Below, one piece after another: positions 1 to 8,894 of a DNA stretch of 36,990 bases (within the stretch, counting starts at the first letter, position 1; each line of letters begins with the position of its first letter). The DNA comes from an uncultured Planctomycetaceae bacterium. Lineage in GTDB: Bacteria; Planctomycetota; Planctomycetia; Planctomycetales; Planctomycetaceae. The notes below the pieces were generated by a model. That model was not told the origin of the DNA. It saw only the letters and a list, made by a program, of their open reading frames with translations, and made no database searches. The position numbers and the translations under genes were made by a program. The stretch lies in the NCBI GenBank assembly GCA_903871805.1, contig CAIQIE010000010.1, positions 1-36,990 of the forward strand. Reading direction: 5' to 3'.

Positions 1-82
1 TGACAATGTGCCCTGCGTTGAAGCCCGGAGGGCTTGCAGAGAATAGCCGGTGGCAAGCGAAAGCGCCGCCACCGGAAATGTC
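1..82. repeat. Direct repeat copy 1, hairpin-rich
   Basis: An 82-base unit that recurs with few substitutions at 276-357. It contains two hairpins. One is aagccc/gggctt around a short loop. The other is ccggtggc/gccaccgg enclosing an aagcgaaagc core. No convincing gene overlaps it. It resembles the small intergenic palindromic elements scattered in planctomycete genomes, which is an inference from memory. The bases after the repeat patch (358-505) show nothing recognisable. Confidence 0.75.
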
Positions 83-152
83 ATCCAATGGGATTCCACC
101 CCGTGAGGTGGTGGCAGATAACGGGATTCGGCGGGTGAATCGAAGTCTGGCA

Positions 153-253
153 CCCCATTCGGGGTGCGGTGGGCGTTGTGTGTCGCGGTTCCGGTGGTGG
201 CGCGGGCTTACCACCGGCTATTTTCTGGCAGCCCCATTCGGGGTGCGGTGGGC
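153..253. repeat. Pair of 22-base palindrome-containing repeats
   Basis: The 22 bases at 153-174 are repeated exactly at 232-253. Each begins with the perfect palindrome ccccattcgggg. Between them, 191-198 (ccggtggt) pairs with 210-217 (accaccgg). This second repeat type sits inside the two copies of the 82-base unit, so 1-357 is a composite of at least two palindromic repeat families. Confidence 0.7.
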
Positions 254-275
254 CGACGCCGCGTTTGAAAAGGCC

Positions 276-357
276 TGACAATGTGCCCTGCTTTGAAGCC
301 CTAAGGGCTTGGAGCGAATAGACGGTGGCAAGCGAAAGCGCCGCCACCGGAAATGTC
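276..357. repeat. Direct repeat copy 2, hairpin-rich
   Basis: Second copy of the unit at 1-82, differing at a handful of positions. Some differences lie in the loop between the aagccc and gggctt arms, while the long GC-rich hairpin arms are intact. Preservation of stems with change in loops is what a structured mobile or transcribed element would show. Confidence 0.75.
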
Positions 358-505
358 TTTGCTGCCGGGAACAGCACGTTCTTCGTCCGCATGTCCAGCC
401 GCCTGGATGCACACACCCTGAGGCAGACGTGATCATTCAGGCCGCTTCCTTCAAAGGATGCGTCCTCCCGTCGTTGTCTCGATGCCGCTTCGGACTGAAA
501 TGCCT

Positions 506-1225
506 CTATGGCCGGGCCCGGCCGGTGTCGTCGGGGCGGGGAGTCTGCAGAGTTCCAGCCGACTGCTGCTGAGCCCAGTCGGGCCAGGAGTACGGCACGG
601 GGACAGAAAAATTCATAGCCTGTCCGGTGACCGGATGCTGAAGTGTCAATGAGGCCGAGTGCAGAGCGATTCCCAGAGGAAAAAATTGCCGACTGCCATA
701 CCTGCGGTCTCCAGGAATCAGCAGTCCCGCATGAGCCAACTGGGCGCGAATCTGGTGTTTGCGGCCCGTGTGCAGCTGGATCTCCAGCAGACTCAGCCCC
801 CGCTGACGGCTGATGAGCCGATAGTCCAGTTCGGCCGGTTGTGCTCCGGCAACACCCGCGGAGACAATCTCGGTACGCATTTCCGCGTCATTGCGTTTCA
901 GCCAGTGGTGCAGGGTTCCCACGGGAGCATTCACAGTTCCCTCCACAAGCACGTGGTAGAGTTTCTGCACCGTGCGCGTTCGAAACTGCTCACTGAGTCT
1001 GGCGGCAGCTTTCGAGGTGCGAGCAAAAACAAGCACGCCAGTCACAAGAGCATCCAGCCGGCTCACAACACCAAGGTACACGTTGCCGGGTTTCTGGAAC
1101 CGATACTTCAAATCTTCCTTTGCCAATTCAAGGGCCGTCACGCCCCCCGGCAAGGCTCCCATAGTCGCCAAAGGAACCGGCTTGTTGATCACATACAGAT
1201 GATTATCCTCATACAGCAATTGCAT
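506..1225 (-). CDS. RluA-family RNA pseudouridine synthase
   Basis: Predicted to convert specific uridines in rRNA or tRNA to pseudouridine. The 239-residue protein has the RluA/RsuA catalytic-domain signature: SRLDALVTGVLVFARTSKAA near residue 55, which holds the catalytic Asp of the family's RLD motif, then LHTGRKHQIRAQLAHAG and GDRRYG further on. The N-terminus (LLYEDNHLYVINKP) is the usual start of the catalytic domain, so there is no S4 RNA-binding domain. This resembles the short RluA/TruC/RluE-type members; which uridine is modified cannot be told. A GTG at 1228 directly precedes the ATG at 1225; I chose the ATG, although neither has a clear Shine-Dalgarno site. It follows the minus-strand cluster after about 150 bases and may be its last gene or independent. 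Confidence 0.9.
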   Translation of the reverse strand: MQLLYEDNHLYVINKPVPLATMGALPGGVTALELAKEDLKYRFQKPGNVYLGVVSRLDALVTGVLVFARTSKAAARLSEQFRTRTVQKLYHVLVEGTVNAPVGTLHHWLKRNDAEMRTEIVSAGVAGAQPAELDYRLISRQRGLSLLEIQLHTGRKHQIRAQLAHAGLLIPGDRRYGSRQFFPLGIALHSASLTLQHPVTGQAMNFSVPVPYSWPDWAQQQSAGTLQTPRPDDTGRARP

Positions 1226-1379
1226 CACTTAAAGCCAGTCTGCTGATCGCGTGACTCATGTCTGTCCCTGCAATCCTCTGCATGCCGCCTCAATCGGCTG
1301 AGAGTCGCTTGTTCTGTAATCCCACCGACTTTATCAGCGGCATTCGTTGATCGATGGTTCACGGATCTATCCCGGAGTC

Positions 1380-3137
1380 TTACGGTTGCGCAGCCGCTGG
1401 ATTTTTAGCTCCGGGATTCGCCGGGGGTGACGGGGCTGGCGGAAGATCGGCGGCATCACGAAGCTTCTGCAGCTCATCGGCCTCTTTCACACGCTTTTCC
1501 GCAGAAAAGAAGGTGTTCAATGAATCGCTCATTTTCGTGACCATCGATTCAATTCGCCGTTTTGCCTGAGGGTTTTTTACCTGAGTTGCCTTTTCTACTG
1601 CCGGGGCGCGAATTTCATTCAAGCGCACGTTGAATGCCTCCTTCGCCGGCAAATCATTGATTTCACCAATGACCTCCTCAAACTTAGCCGTATCCCTCGC
1701 GTCCGATGCCTTCTTCGCCAGACTCATGTACACCGCCTTCTCGGCCACCATATCCACCAACTCGTCGCGCAGCAGGTACATGTCCCCTTCAACACCCAGA
1801 CGCAGAGAATCGTCCGGCAACTTCACGGTTTCGCTGGGCACAATCCCCGGTGCATAGGGAACGCGAGCCAGCAACATGCTGCCACTGTAGGCATACAGCC
1901 AAAATGTCGGATTGGCAGGATCGACCTGCAAGTCCAATTCCCCGTTCCGGTCTGTCAGGACGCGTTTTGCCGCCAGGGTGCTGACATCCCCCTGTCGCAG
2001 TTTTAGCACCTGGTCCACACGCAGACAAATCAACGGGCGGTCCGGGCGATTCTGCAACACCAGTTTGACCCGACTGGTTGAGGCCATTGGTCGCTGACGC
2101 AGACCAATTTGCTGCAGATTACGTCCCTTGCCACCGAAGGGTACCAACCCGTGCGACAGCAGCACCCCACGGGCGCGTGCCGTGTCCGTAAAGTCGGTAG
2201 TCGGCGCGATGGTTGTGCCTTCGACGGTCACAGGCTGCTCATCGGCCGGTATACCGCCGGTCCCCAGCTTCTGATTGAATGCCGTGATCCGCACGTAGCA
2301 CAGGTCCAGACGCTGCAGCAGTTTGACTTTGCCAGGAGTCTTGCGGTCCATCTGACGCAGGAACGTTCTTAATACGTCACCTTCCGCGATCTGCGCCGCA
2401 CTCGGATCCGGAGGCAGCAGGTTGCCTGCCTGAATCACAAATTCCAGCTCCGACTTGTCCAGTGTCTGATTGGTGAACATCAGGATTGGCCGAAAACAGT
2501 CTCGCCCAAGTTCACAGACAGCATGCGGCACGCTGAGACGCTCAGATTCCTGACGCGTCAGAATCGGAGACAACTCCTGGATTCGGGTGTCAAATTCCCG
2601 ACAACTGATCTCAAATCCGCTCTCTGTTCCCTCGACGGCCACCACGATCACTTTCTCGGCAACACTCTCCGGAAATCTTGCGAGCAGACTTTCCTGCTCC
2701 AGTCGACTGAGCGTTTCCTGATTGCCCGGAACAAACCAGTCCGATTCCTTAACCTCTGCCTGCCACATGCTGCCATACATTCGCTGAAAGCCATCCCGAA
2801 TCCCACGCACAATGTCGCTGCGATGCGCCGGCAGCGCTGTTGCAGAGCCGCTGAACCCGACTTCCACAGTGACACGGTAGGGACGCTCCTGCAGCGGAAG
2901 CTGACTGGCCGCCGCCGCCGTTCCAGTAGTCTGAGCACTACCGGACAGCCCCGCTGCTGCAGCCTGCTGCGGCGTTGCCGCTGCGCTGTCTTCAGGTTGT
3001 GACGGTTGCTGTGACTTTGCCGCAGTGGCTGGCGCCCCGCCAGTGGTTGCCGCTGCGGGCGTCTGGGCAAGGCACGTTCCGGAAATGAGCGGAATCAGCA
3101 CAATGAGCAATCGGGAGAAAGCGGCCAGTGTTCTCAT
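1380..3137 (-). CDS. Secreted protein of unknown function, Ala/Pro-rich ends
   Basis: A 585-residue protein I cannot assign to a family. A signal peptide is clear: basic MR start, hydrophobic LLIVLIPLISG, probable cleavage after LAQ near residue 25. A low-complexity Ala/Gln/Thr-rich linker follows to about residue 80. Residues 84-300 form a globular region beginning RPYRVTVEVGFSG. Near residue 390, TDRNGELDLQVDP resembles the beta strands of carboxypeptidase-regulatory or Ig-like folds. The C-terminal third is helical and charged and ends in a Pro/Ala-rich tail. Its ATG overlaps the stop codon of the upstream SBP-like gene (ATGA, 3134-3137), so the two are very probably translationally coupled and expressed together. 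A periplasmic or surface role beside the ExbBD-type cluster is inference. Confidence 0.8.
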   Translation of the reverse strand: MRTLAAFSRLLIVLIPLISGTCLAQTPAAATTGGAPATAAKSQQPSQPEDSAAATPQQAAAAGLSGSAQTTGTAAAASQLPLQERPYRVTVEVGFSGSATALPAHRSDIVRGIRDGFQRMYGSMWQAEVKESDWFVPGNQETLSRLEQESLLARFPESVAEKVIVVAVEGTESGFEISCREFDTRIQELSPILTRQESERLSVPHAVCELGRDCFRPILMFTNQTLDKSELEFVIQAGNLLPPDPSAAQIAEGDVLRTFLRQMDRKTPGKVKLLQRLDLCYVRITAFNQKLGTGGIPADEQPVTVEGTTIAPTTDFTDTARARGVLLSHGLVPFGGKGRNLQQIGLRQRPMASTSRVKLVLQNRPDRPLICLRVDQVLKLRQGDVSTLAAKRVLTDRNGELDLQVDPANPTFWLYAYSGSMLLARVPYAPGIVPSETVKLPDDSLRLGVEGDMYLLRDELVDMVAEKAVYMSLAKKASDARDTAKFEEVIGEINDLPAKEAFNVRLNEIRAPAVEKATQVKNPQAKRRIESMVTKMSDSLNTFFSAEKRVKEADELQKLRDAADLPPAPSPPANPGAKNPAAAQP

Positions 3138-5752
3138 GGTCGGATAATCCAGCGCTCGGTGTTGTGGTAGACGGACATCAGTCTGGCAGGCACGCCGGTG
3201 ACGTTCTTTCGAAACACCGCATATTCGTCAACTTCCCAGAGGGGAATCAGAAATGCCTGCGCGGCGATATGGTTGTGAATCCGGAAAAGCTTCTGCTGCG
3301 CATCCACGAAGCTGGTGGCGTAGTCCAGTCCCACCAGTTCCTGACGCATCCAGTCCGGGAACACCCCAAGCCGTTCCATATTGAACGTTGTATCACTTGT
3401 CAGAACCGGCCAAAGTTCCAGTAAAGGTTCTTCCATCCTGACCTGACGATAGCACAGATCCCATTCGTTTTCCTTCAGCGGCTGCCCCGGCTGGTCACCC
3501 TGAATCACGTCCACCTCAAACCCGATTTTCTGCCAGTACGTCACAATCCGCTCGGCGGCTGCACGACTGACCGGTCCTGGCTCCACGACAAATCTAAGGC
3601 GGGGTAGTTTGATGTAGTCCACCTTTGTGTCTTTACGGAACTGCTCTGCGTCAAAGTTGATCTTGTTTTTCTTCGCGTCTTCCCGCGCTGCTTCCGTAAG
3701 TTTTGTCAGCTCCGCAATCTGCAACTGACGCTCTGCCGCAAATCGCAGGGCAAACGCGAGCCGCAAATTGAACTCAGGAGGCGTCTGGCGTGGTTCCGTG
3801 GCATAACTTGCCAGATGCCACGCCGCACTCGTTGGACGACCATGTTTCATTTCGTCGTCACGAAGCACCGTCGATTTCAGAATGCCTTCCCGATTTACAG
3901 CAAATGACAATGCCCGACGCAGCTGTGCGTTGACAATCCGGTCAGACATCGGATTGAACACGATCACATGCGTCATTGGCAGGGCATAGGGACGCACGGT
4001 GAAATCAGAGGCCTGGAAGGCATCAATTTCCCACGGAAGCAGTCGAGGGATATAGTCAATGTCGCCACGGATCAGCGACTGGATCAGCGTTGATCTGTCT
4101 GAAAAACGCTTCTCCTGAACTTCTGCCACATGGTACTTGCTGGAGTCATATCCATCAGGTTCCGGGATGCCACGCGTCCATGTGCTGCCGGTTTCGTCCT
4201 GTTTCACAGCGCGAAATCGACTGGAGATCACGGTGGGCTCCGCAGACAAAGCCAATGGTTTTTCAGTGCCCGCTGTCGCTGTGCCTGCTGCTGTGGCTGT
4301 GCCTGTTGGCCCTGGCTGCGGCGTCTGCGTGACAGGAAACCGCAGCAGCGATTCGATACTGAGTGGAACGCGTGAGAAGCGGATTCGCAACTGAGATGGT
4401 GAGCGGACGGAAACCTCGGACACAAAGGAGGCCAGCCTTGAACTGAACAGCGGATTGCTCTCGTCAATGCGGTGTCCAAGCGCCTCAGCCACTGCGTTGG
4501 CCGTCAACAGGGGCTGCGTTTGCCAGGAGGGACGTGTCTGACGCAGAGTGAATACGACTTCACGGCCAAGATCCGTCGGATCCCAGACTTCGAAAAAGCC
4601 CGATCGGAAGTAGGTGAGTTCATCAGCAGAAGACGGTTCGAACAGACATAACTCTGCAAGCTCTGACAGCCGTTCCCTGTGTTCCATTGGAGCCGGATGC
4701 ACGCCCTGCCCTTCAAACTCGTCAACACCGACCCGAAGCACCTGGTGCCTGGAAAAGAACTGAGTGAAGGATGCTCGCGTATTGCCACTCGTCGGCCAGA
4801 TCAGCTCGGCCTTTCGGGCGAGTTCGGCAGCCTCTGCCAGTTGTCGCTGCGTCGTCTTTCCCGCTGCCTGATCCAGCATCTCCGTGCTGAGCTTCTGCAG
4901 TCGTGCAGAGGCCGAGACCACGGTCTCATGCTGCGGGAAAAGTTTCTGGATACGGCCAATCAGGTATCGCGCCTTCCGATAGTCCTCGGCAACCACGGCC
5001 GTATCAATCATCGGTCCAACGATTGAGGCGACTCGTGAAGGCAGCTCCGCACTGGCAGGGTTTCGCTGGAATACCTCGTCCAGCAAAGCAATCGCGGCAT
5101 AGATTTCTCCCGCCGAGGCACGCTCGGAAGCCTCTACCAGCAGTAGCTTCTCAAATCGCGGGATCGACTTCTCCCAGCCCGGTAATTCTGTCTCTACGCG
5201 CAACAGCAACTCATACGCCGTGCGGAAATCACCGGATTGCAGCAGCAAATCCACACGCTGCAGCATCAGATCTTCAAAAAACAGGATCTCATCCACCTGC
5301 TCTACTGGTACTGCATACTCCGTCAGGTCCCCGGGCAATGTAAACATCAGCTTTTTCAGGCTCTTCAGCCGATTTGCTCGCTGCTCCCGCTCCTTCTGAT
5401 TCTGCGGCCGCGATGCTTCCAGCTTTTTGAACTCTTCTTCCTGTTTCGTCAGAGTGTCCGGGCGAGGGAACAACGGATTCACCACGACGACTCGACGATC
5501 CTCAACGGCCGGGGCCTTGAGCACCACCCAGTCGAACTCCTTGTCGTCGGCATCCGCCCGCAACAGGACATCAGCTGTGGGCACCTGCATCGCCGCTAAT
5601 TTTGGAAGTTCCGTCCGCGCAACCTTTTCCTCGTCCCCGAAAAGACGGCTTGTGTTCACCAGCGCCAGCAGAACAAGAAGCAAACAGCCCGTGTGCCGTC
5701 TGCACAGTGCGGCTGGTCTGAGCAACCTCGGCTCTTCAAATGTTCGATTCAT
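3134..5752 (-). CDS. TPR-like plus SBP_bac_5 (peptide/nickel-binding type) secreted protein
   Basis: An 872-residue exported protein. The frame is open to 5872, but the ATG at 5752 is chosen because it gives a signal peptide (RRHTGCLLLVLLALVNTSR) and avoids overlapping the upstream gene. Residues 60-320 are helical and TPR-like (for example LLLQSGDFRTAYELLLRVE). From about residue 335 the sequence follows the extracellular solute-binding family 5 fold (OppA/DppA/NikA): LRRALSFAVNREGIL, AERIVTYWQKIGFEVDVIQ, and a terminal IHNHIAAQAFLIPLWEVDEY. The family binds oligopeptides, nickel or other solutes for ABC importers. No permease or ATPase gene is nearby, so ABC transport is not supported by context. 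It starts 16 bases after the PQQ-propeller gene and overlaps the next gene by four bases. Confidence 0.88.
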   Translation of the reverse strand: MNRTFEEPRLLRPAALCRRHTGCLLLVLLALVNTSRLFGDEEKVARTELPKLAAMQVPTADVLLRADADDKEFDWVVLKAPAVEDRRVVVVNPLFPRPDTLTKQEEEFKKLEASRPQNQKEREQRANRLKSLKKLMFTLPGDLTEYAVPVEQVDEILFFEDLMLQRVDLLLQSGDFRTAYELLLRVETELPGWEKSIPRFEKLLLVEASERASAGEIYAAIALLDEVFQRNPASAELPSRVASIVGPMIDTAVVAEDYRKARYLIGRIQKLFPQHETVVSASARLQKLSTEMLDQAAGKTTQRQLAEAAELARKAELIWPTSGNTRASFTQFFSRHQVLRVGVDEFEGQGVHPAPMEHRERLSELAELCLFEPSSADELTYFRSGFFEVWDPTDLGREVVFTLRQTRPSWQTQPLLTANAVAEALGHRIDESNPLFSSRLASFVSEVSVRSPSQLRIRFSRVPLSIESLLRFPVTQTPQPGPTGTATAAGTATAGTEKPLALSAEPTVISSRFRAVKQDETGSTWTRGIPEPDGYDSSKYHVAEVQEKRFSDRSTLIQSLIRGDIDYIPRLLPWEIDAFQASDFTVRPYALPMTHVIVFNPMSDRIVNAQLRRALSFAVNREGILKSTVLRDDEMKHGRPTSAAWHLASYATEPRQTPPEFNLRLAFALRFAAERQLQIAELTKLTEAAREDAKKNKINFDAEQFRKDTKVDYIKLPRLRFVVEPGPVSRAAAERIVTYWQKIGFEVDVIQGDQPGQPLKENEWDLCYRQVRMEEPLLELWPVLTSDTTFNMERLGVFPDWMRQELVGLDYATSFVDAQQKLFRIHNHIAAQAFLIPLWEVDEYAVFRKNVTGVPARLMSVYHNTERWIIRP

Positions 5753-5768
5753 AATCCGAAACCTGAAT

Positions 5769-8700
5769 CTATTTCCGGAGTGCCGGATTAATGGAATACA
5801 GACTGCCATCAAGACCCGTAATAATGATCTGCTCGCCGAATTTGACAAATCCTGACTGGATCTGCTGGCCAATCTTCATGGAGACGTCTGTGGCTGCTCC
5901 GTTGTTGTCAAGTTTTGTCAGCAATCCGTCACTGCGAGCGACCAGCAAACCGCCTTCGACCGGCAATGGATTACCGCGAAGCGACCAGCCCTCCAGCGGA
6001 AGCGTGCCTGCCTCAGGAAGCCCCGCGGCGATGCGAAAAATCTTCGCCTGCTGATTGGCAACTTCCACAATCACAAACTGATCGGAAACCTTTGGCTGCG
6101 CACTCGGAACGCCCCCGAGGTCCTTTTCTGCAAGCACCTCCAGCGTGGAGGCCTGCATCATCAATAACTTTCCCTCTGTCGTTGCTGCAAAAAGGAATCC
6201 ACCGGAAACTGCCGGAGGCACTTCGATCGGCGAGGGTACCTTTGTCACGCTGACTTCCGCCAGTTGCGGTCTGGGGCTCTCCCGGTACTCCACCCTCACA
6301 AACTGATTCGCTGCCGTAACGGCCAGAATCTGAGTTCCGGAAAGAGCGACCATGGATTTCCATGGCTGCTGCTGGTTCTGCGTCTGCGACGAGCGATAGT
6401 CTTCCGCCGTCTTTCCTCCGGACATTGCCGTCAGGTGCAGTCGCCCGGAGGACGCAAAGACCACTCCTGCGTCAATCGCCACTGGAGGAATCTCCGGTAC
6501 TGCCGGAAGAGTCCACTTCTGCTCAAGTTGCCCCGTTGTGGTGAATGTCCACATTGAAGGTTCCGGCGCTCCCACCCATGCTGCAGGACGACCATCCGCA
6601 AGGACGATCCCTTCCACGGGAGAAACAAGTTTCTCAGGAAGCCGTAATCGACTGACGGATTCCAGTACAAACGACTCCTTCTGCAGATCGGCCAGCGGCA
6701 CGCGATAGGCTTCGCCGTAGTCTGTCAACGCCAGAACAGATCCTCCTGCCGCAGTTCCGGTCATCGCAACAATTCGCGAACTCAGCACCGTCCTCCAGAC
6801 TCCCTGCATCTGTTCCCGGTCCGCTCTCGTGAAAAAGAAGGAACCTGACTGAGGTGCCCGTGTGGTGACAAAGACCGCTTCGTCGAGCAATTGAATAGGC
6901 TGGGTGTGTACTCCCTGAGCTGTGAGACCGGGGTCGAGCTCCACACCGTTGGTGCGAGTTCGGAATTTTCTCAGATCGCGACCGGCAAGCCAGACCTGGC
7001 CGCCGGGGCCCGCCAGCAGAAACATGCGTGTCTGAGCGGCCTCTTCCAGCTGGTTGGCTCCTACAAATGCCAGCGGCGGCTGCCCAGGCTCATCACCCAC
7101 ACGGAAGGCACTGATACGCTGCGGTGTTGAGGGCACGAACAGCTCATATCCACGCAGTAGCGCCGGATCCTGAATCTGTCCATCCACGCTGTTGGATGCG
7201 ACCACCGTCAGCTCACCACTGGCTTCTTCCTGAAGCGTTTGAATGCGCGACTTTTCTGAACTCTCGTTATCGCACATCAGGTAGTAACGCCCGGCAGAGA
7301 ACATTGGCGCCCGGATACTACCCACGCGGTGCGGAATCTGTGACACAGTCTGACAGGCAAACGGATTCAGCGAGATGCTGTACACCAGTGTCTGGTCGCC
7401 GGGAAGCACCAGTTTTTGGCCATCACTGGAAACGGCTGGTGGACCAATCACTGTCTGAGGAAACTTTATTTTCGCCAGCGCTCGTCCATTAACCGCCGCA
7501 ATCTGCAGCAACTCTCCATCGTCGGTTGTCAGATAAATTGTACCGGACACAATCAACGGCGCCGCACTCGGACGACTGCCCGTCGTCTGCCTCCAGAGAA
7601 CCTTGCCAGTGTCCTCTGCCAGCATCTGCAGTTCAGCAGTCAGGGTACTGTAGACCAGAACTCCCGGTGTCGTCCCGGTGACCGGCAACGGAGCAAACGG
7701 TGCGTCGGCTCCGATAATGTGTTTCCAGCGAGGATCACCAGTGTCGGCATCCACAGAACAGCAGCTGTCCAGACCAATAGTGACAATAAAACGGCCCTGA
7801 GATACCAGATCAGATTGGCCCTGCGTCCTGAGAGACAACGAGACAGCAGGCAGGGGTTCAACAGCCGGGTCTGCCGGAAGGGCATCCCGTCCCACGTCCG
7901 TCCTGACCGTCAGTTCTTTCTCGCGCATCAGGATATCTGACAGCATTTTTCGGACGTCCTTGTCGTCTTTCAGAGAAGGATAACGATCAATCAGTGCCTG
8001 ACGTGTCTCAATGGCGGCAAGCGTGTTGCCAGCCGCCAATTGACTGGCAATCGTCTCGGTTGTGGCTTTAAATGTCAGCTTTCGAGCAATGGCACCCTCG
8101 GCGATTCGTTGCCGTTCCTGCAGGAACTGCTCGCGATTTTGGGGAATCCCGCCGTCACCCGAAAAACGCCGCAGCAGATCCATTGCTTCCCTGCTGACGG
8201 TCAGTGCTTCTTCTGACTGAATGGTTTCAGCAACGATCGCCCCGGCATATGCGAGTCGATCCGCATACCGTCTCAAGGTGTCCTTTATTTCTCCATACCC
8301 CGGCAGATCAGCACACTCACTGATCATGGTTCGCAGTTCCGTCATACCCCGAATGACGTCCGGCGTGTTTGTGAGGATATACTTTTCCACCAGTGTCCGA
8401 TGCAGACCAATTTTAGCCTTTGGAGTGGACACCGTTTTCGGATAGGCCTGCAGGAACTGGGAAAACCTGACTTCGGCATCGATGTACTTCTGCTGTTCCA
8501 GGAATGAGGTGGCTTCTTTCAGCATCCGTTCTTCGGCATTCCACTGATTGATATACCAGAAGATGCCTGACAGAAGGAAACACAGCAGAGTCACTCCGGT
8601 CAGAACCAGAACCACCGGAGAACGCCCGATTTTTTGCTGGCCAGGCCGCTGCGGGCCCCCACTCAGTTTTTCTGCGAACATGGTCAGACGACCACGTTTC

Positions 8701-8831
8701 AGCTGACGCTTTGCCTTTTCCGCAACCGCTTCTTTTGCGGCCTCCGGGTCGTTTTTCTGGTTGTCCATGTTTGAAGCAGCCACAGTGTTTTCCAGTCCCA
8801 ACAGATATCGTATCCCGGAGCCCGCAGACAT
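5769..8831 (-). CDS. Membrane-anchored TPR and PQQ-like beta-propeller protein
   Basis: A 1020-residue single-pass membrane protein. Residues 1-70 are charged and probably cytoplasmic. Residues about 72-94 (PVVLVLTGVTLLCFLLSGIF) form one transmembrane helix. Residues 98-300 are TPR/YbgF-like helices (FLEQQKYIDAEVRFSQFLQ). From about residue 335 come repeated PQQ/Trp-docking-type beta-propeller blades, for example DTGDPRWKHIIGADAPFAP and DTGKVLWRQTTGSRPSAAP. No dehydrogenase active-site residues are evident, so it is more likely a scaffold or sensor like BamB than an enzyme. The start is uncertain: ATG 8831 has a distant GAGGA, while an in-frame ATG at 8768 also gives a plausible charged N-terminus. 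It lies 63 bases after the kinase-ExbD gene and 16 before the SBP gene. Confidence 0.88.
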   Translation of the reverse strand: MSAGSGIRYLLGLENTVAASNMDNQKNDPEAAKEAVAEKAKRQLKRGRLTMFAEKLSGGPQRPGQQKIGRSPVVLVLTGVTLLCFLLSGIFWYINQWNAEERMLKEATSFLEQQKYIDAEVRFSQFLQAYPKTVSTPKAKIGLHRTLVEKYILTNTPDVIRGMTELRTMISECADLPGYGEIKDTLRRYADRLAYAGAIVAETIQSEEALTVSREAMDLLRRFSGDGGIPQNREQFLQERQRIAEGAIARKLTFKATTETIASQLAAGNTLAAIETRQALIDRYPSLKDDKDVRKMLSDILMREKELTVRTDVGRDALPADPAVEPLPAVSLSLRTQGQSDLVSQGRFIVTIGLDSCCSVDADTGDPRWKHIIGADAPFAPLPVTGTTPGVLVYSTLTAELQMLAEDTGKVLWRQTTGSRPSAAPLIVSGTIYLTTDDGELLQIAAVNGRALAKIKFPQTVIGPPAVSSDGQKLVLPGDQTLVYSISLNPFACQTVSQIPHRVGSIRAPMFSAGRYYLMCDNESSEKSRIQTLQEEASGELTVVASNSVDGQIQDPALLRGYELFVPSTPQRISAFRVGDEPGQPPLAFVGANQLEEAAQTRMFLLAGPGGQVWLAGRDLRKFRTRTNGVELDPGLTAQGVHTQPIQLLDEAVFVTTRAPQSGSFFFTRADREQMQGVWRTVLSSRIVAMTGTAAGGSVLALTDYGEAYRVPLADLQKESFVLESVSRLRLPEKLVSPVEGIVLADGRPAAWVGAPEPSMWTFTTTGQLEQKWTLPAVPEIPPVAIDAGVVFASSGRLHLTAMSGGKTAEDYRSSQTQNQQQPWKSMVALSGTQILAVTAANQFVRVEYRESPRPQLAEVSVTKVPSPIEVPPAVSGGFLFAATTEGKLLMMQASTLEVLAEKDLGGVPSAQPKVSDQFVIVEVANQQAKIFRIAAGLPEAGTLPLEGWSLRGNPLPVEGGLLVARSDGLLTKLDNNGAATDVSMKIGQQIQSGFVKFGEQIIITGLDGSLYSINPALRK

Positions 8832-8894
8832 CCGGCGTCTTCAAATTCCTCGTTCAACCAACATGCTCAGTGTTTGTTCCACAACTTCCATGTC

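Noticed and set aside
659-1246. A 195-residue plus-strand frame opposite the pseudouridine synthase gene
   Set aside because: It is an antisense shadow; the minus-strand product has the RluA catalytic motifs.
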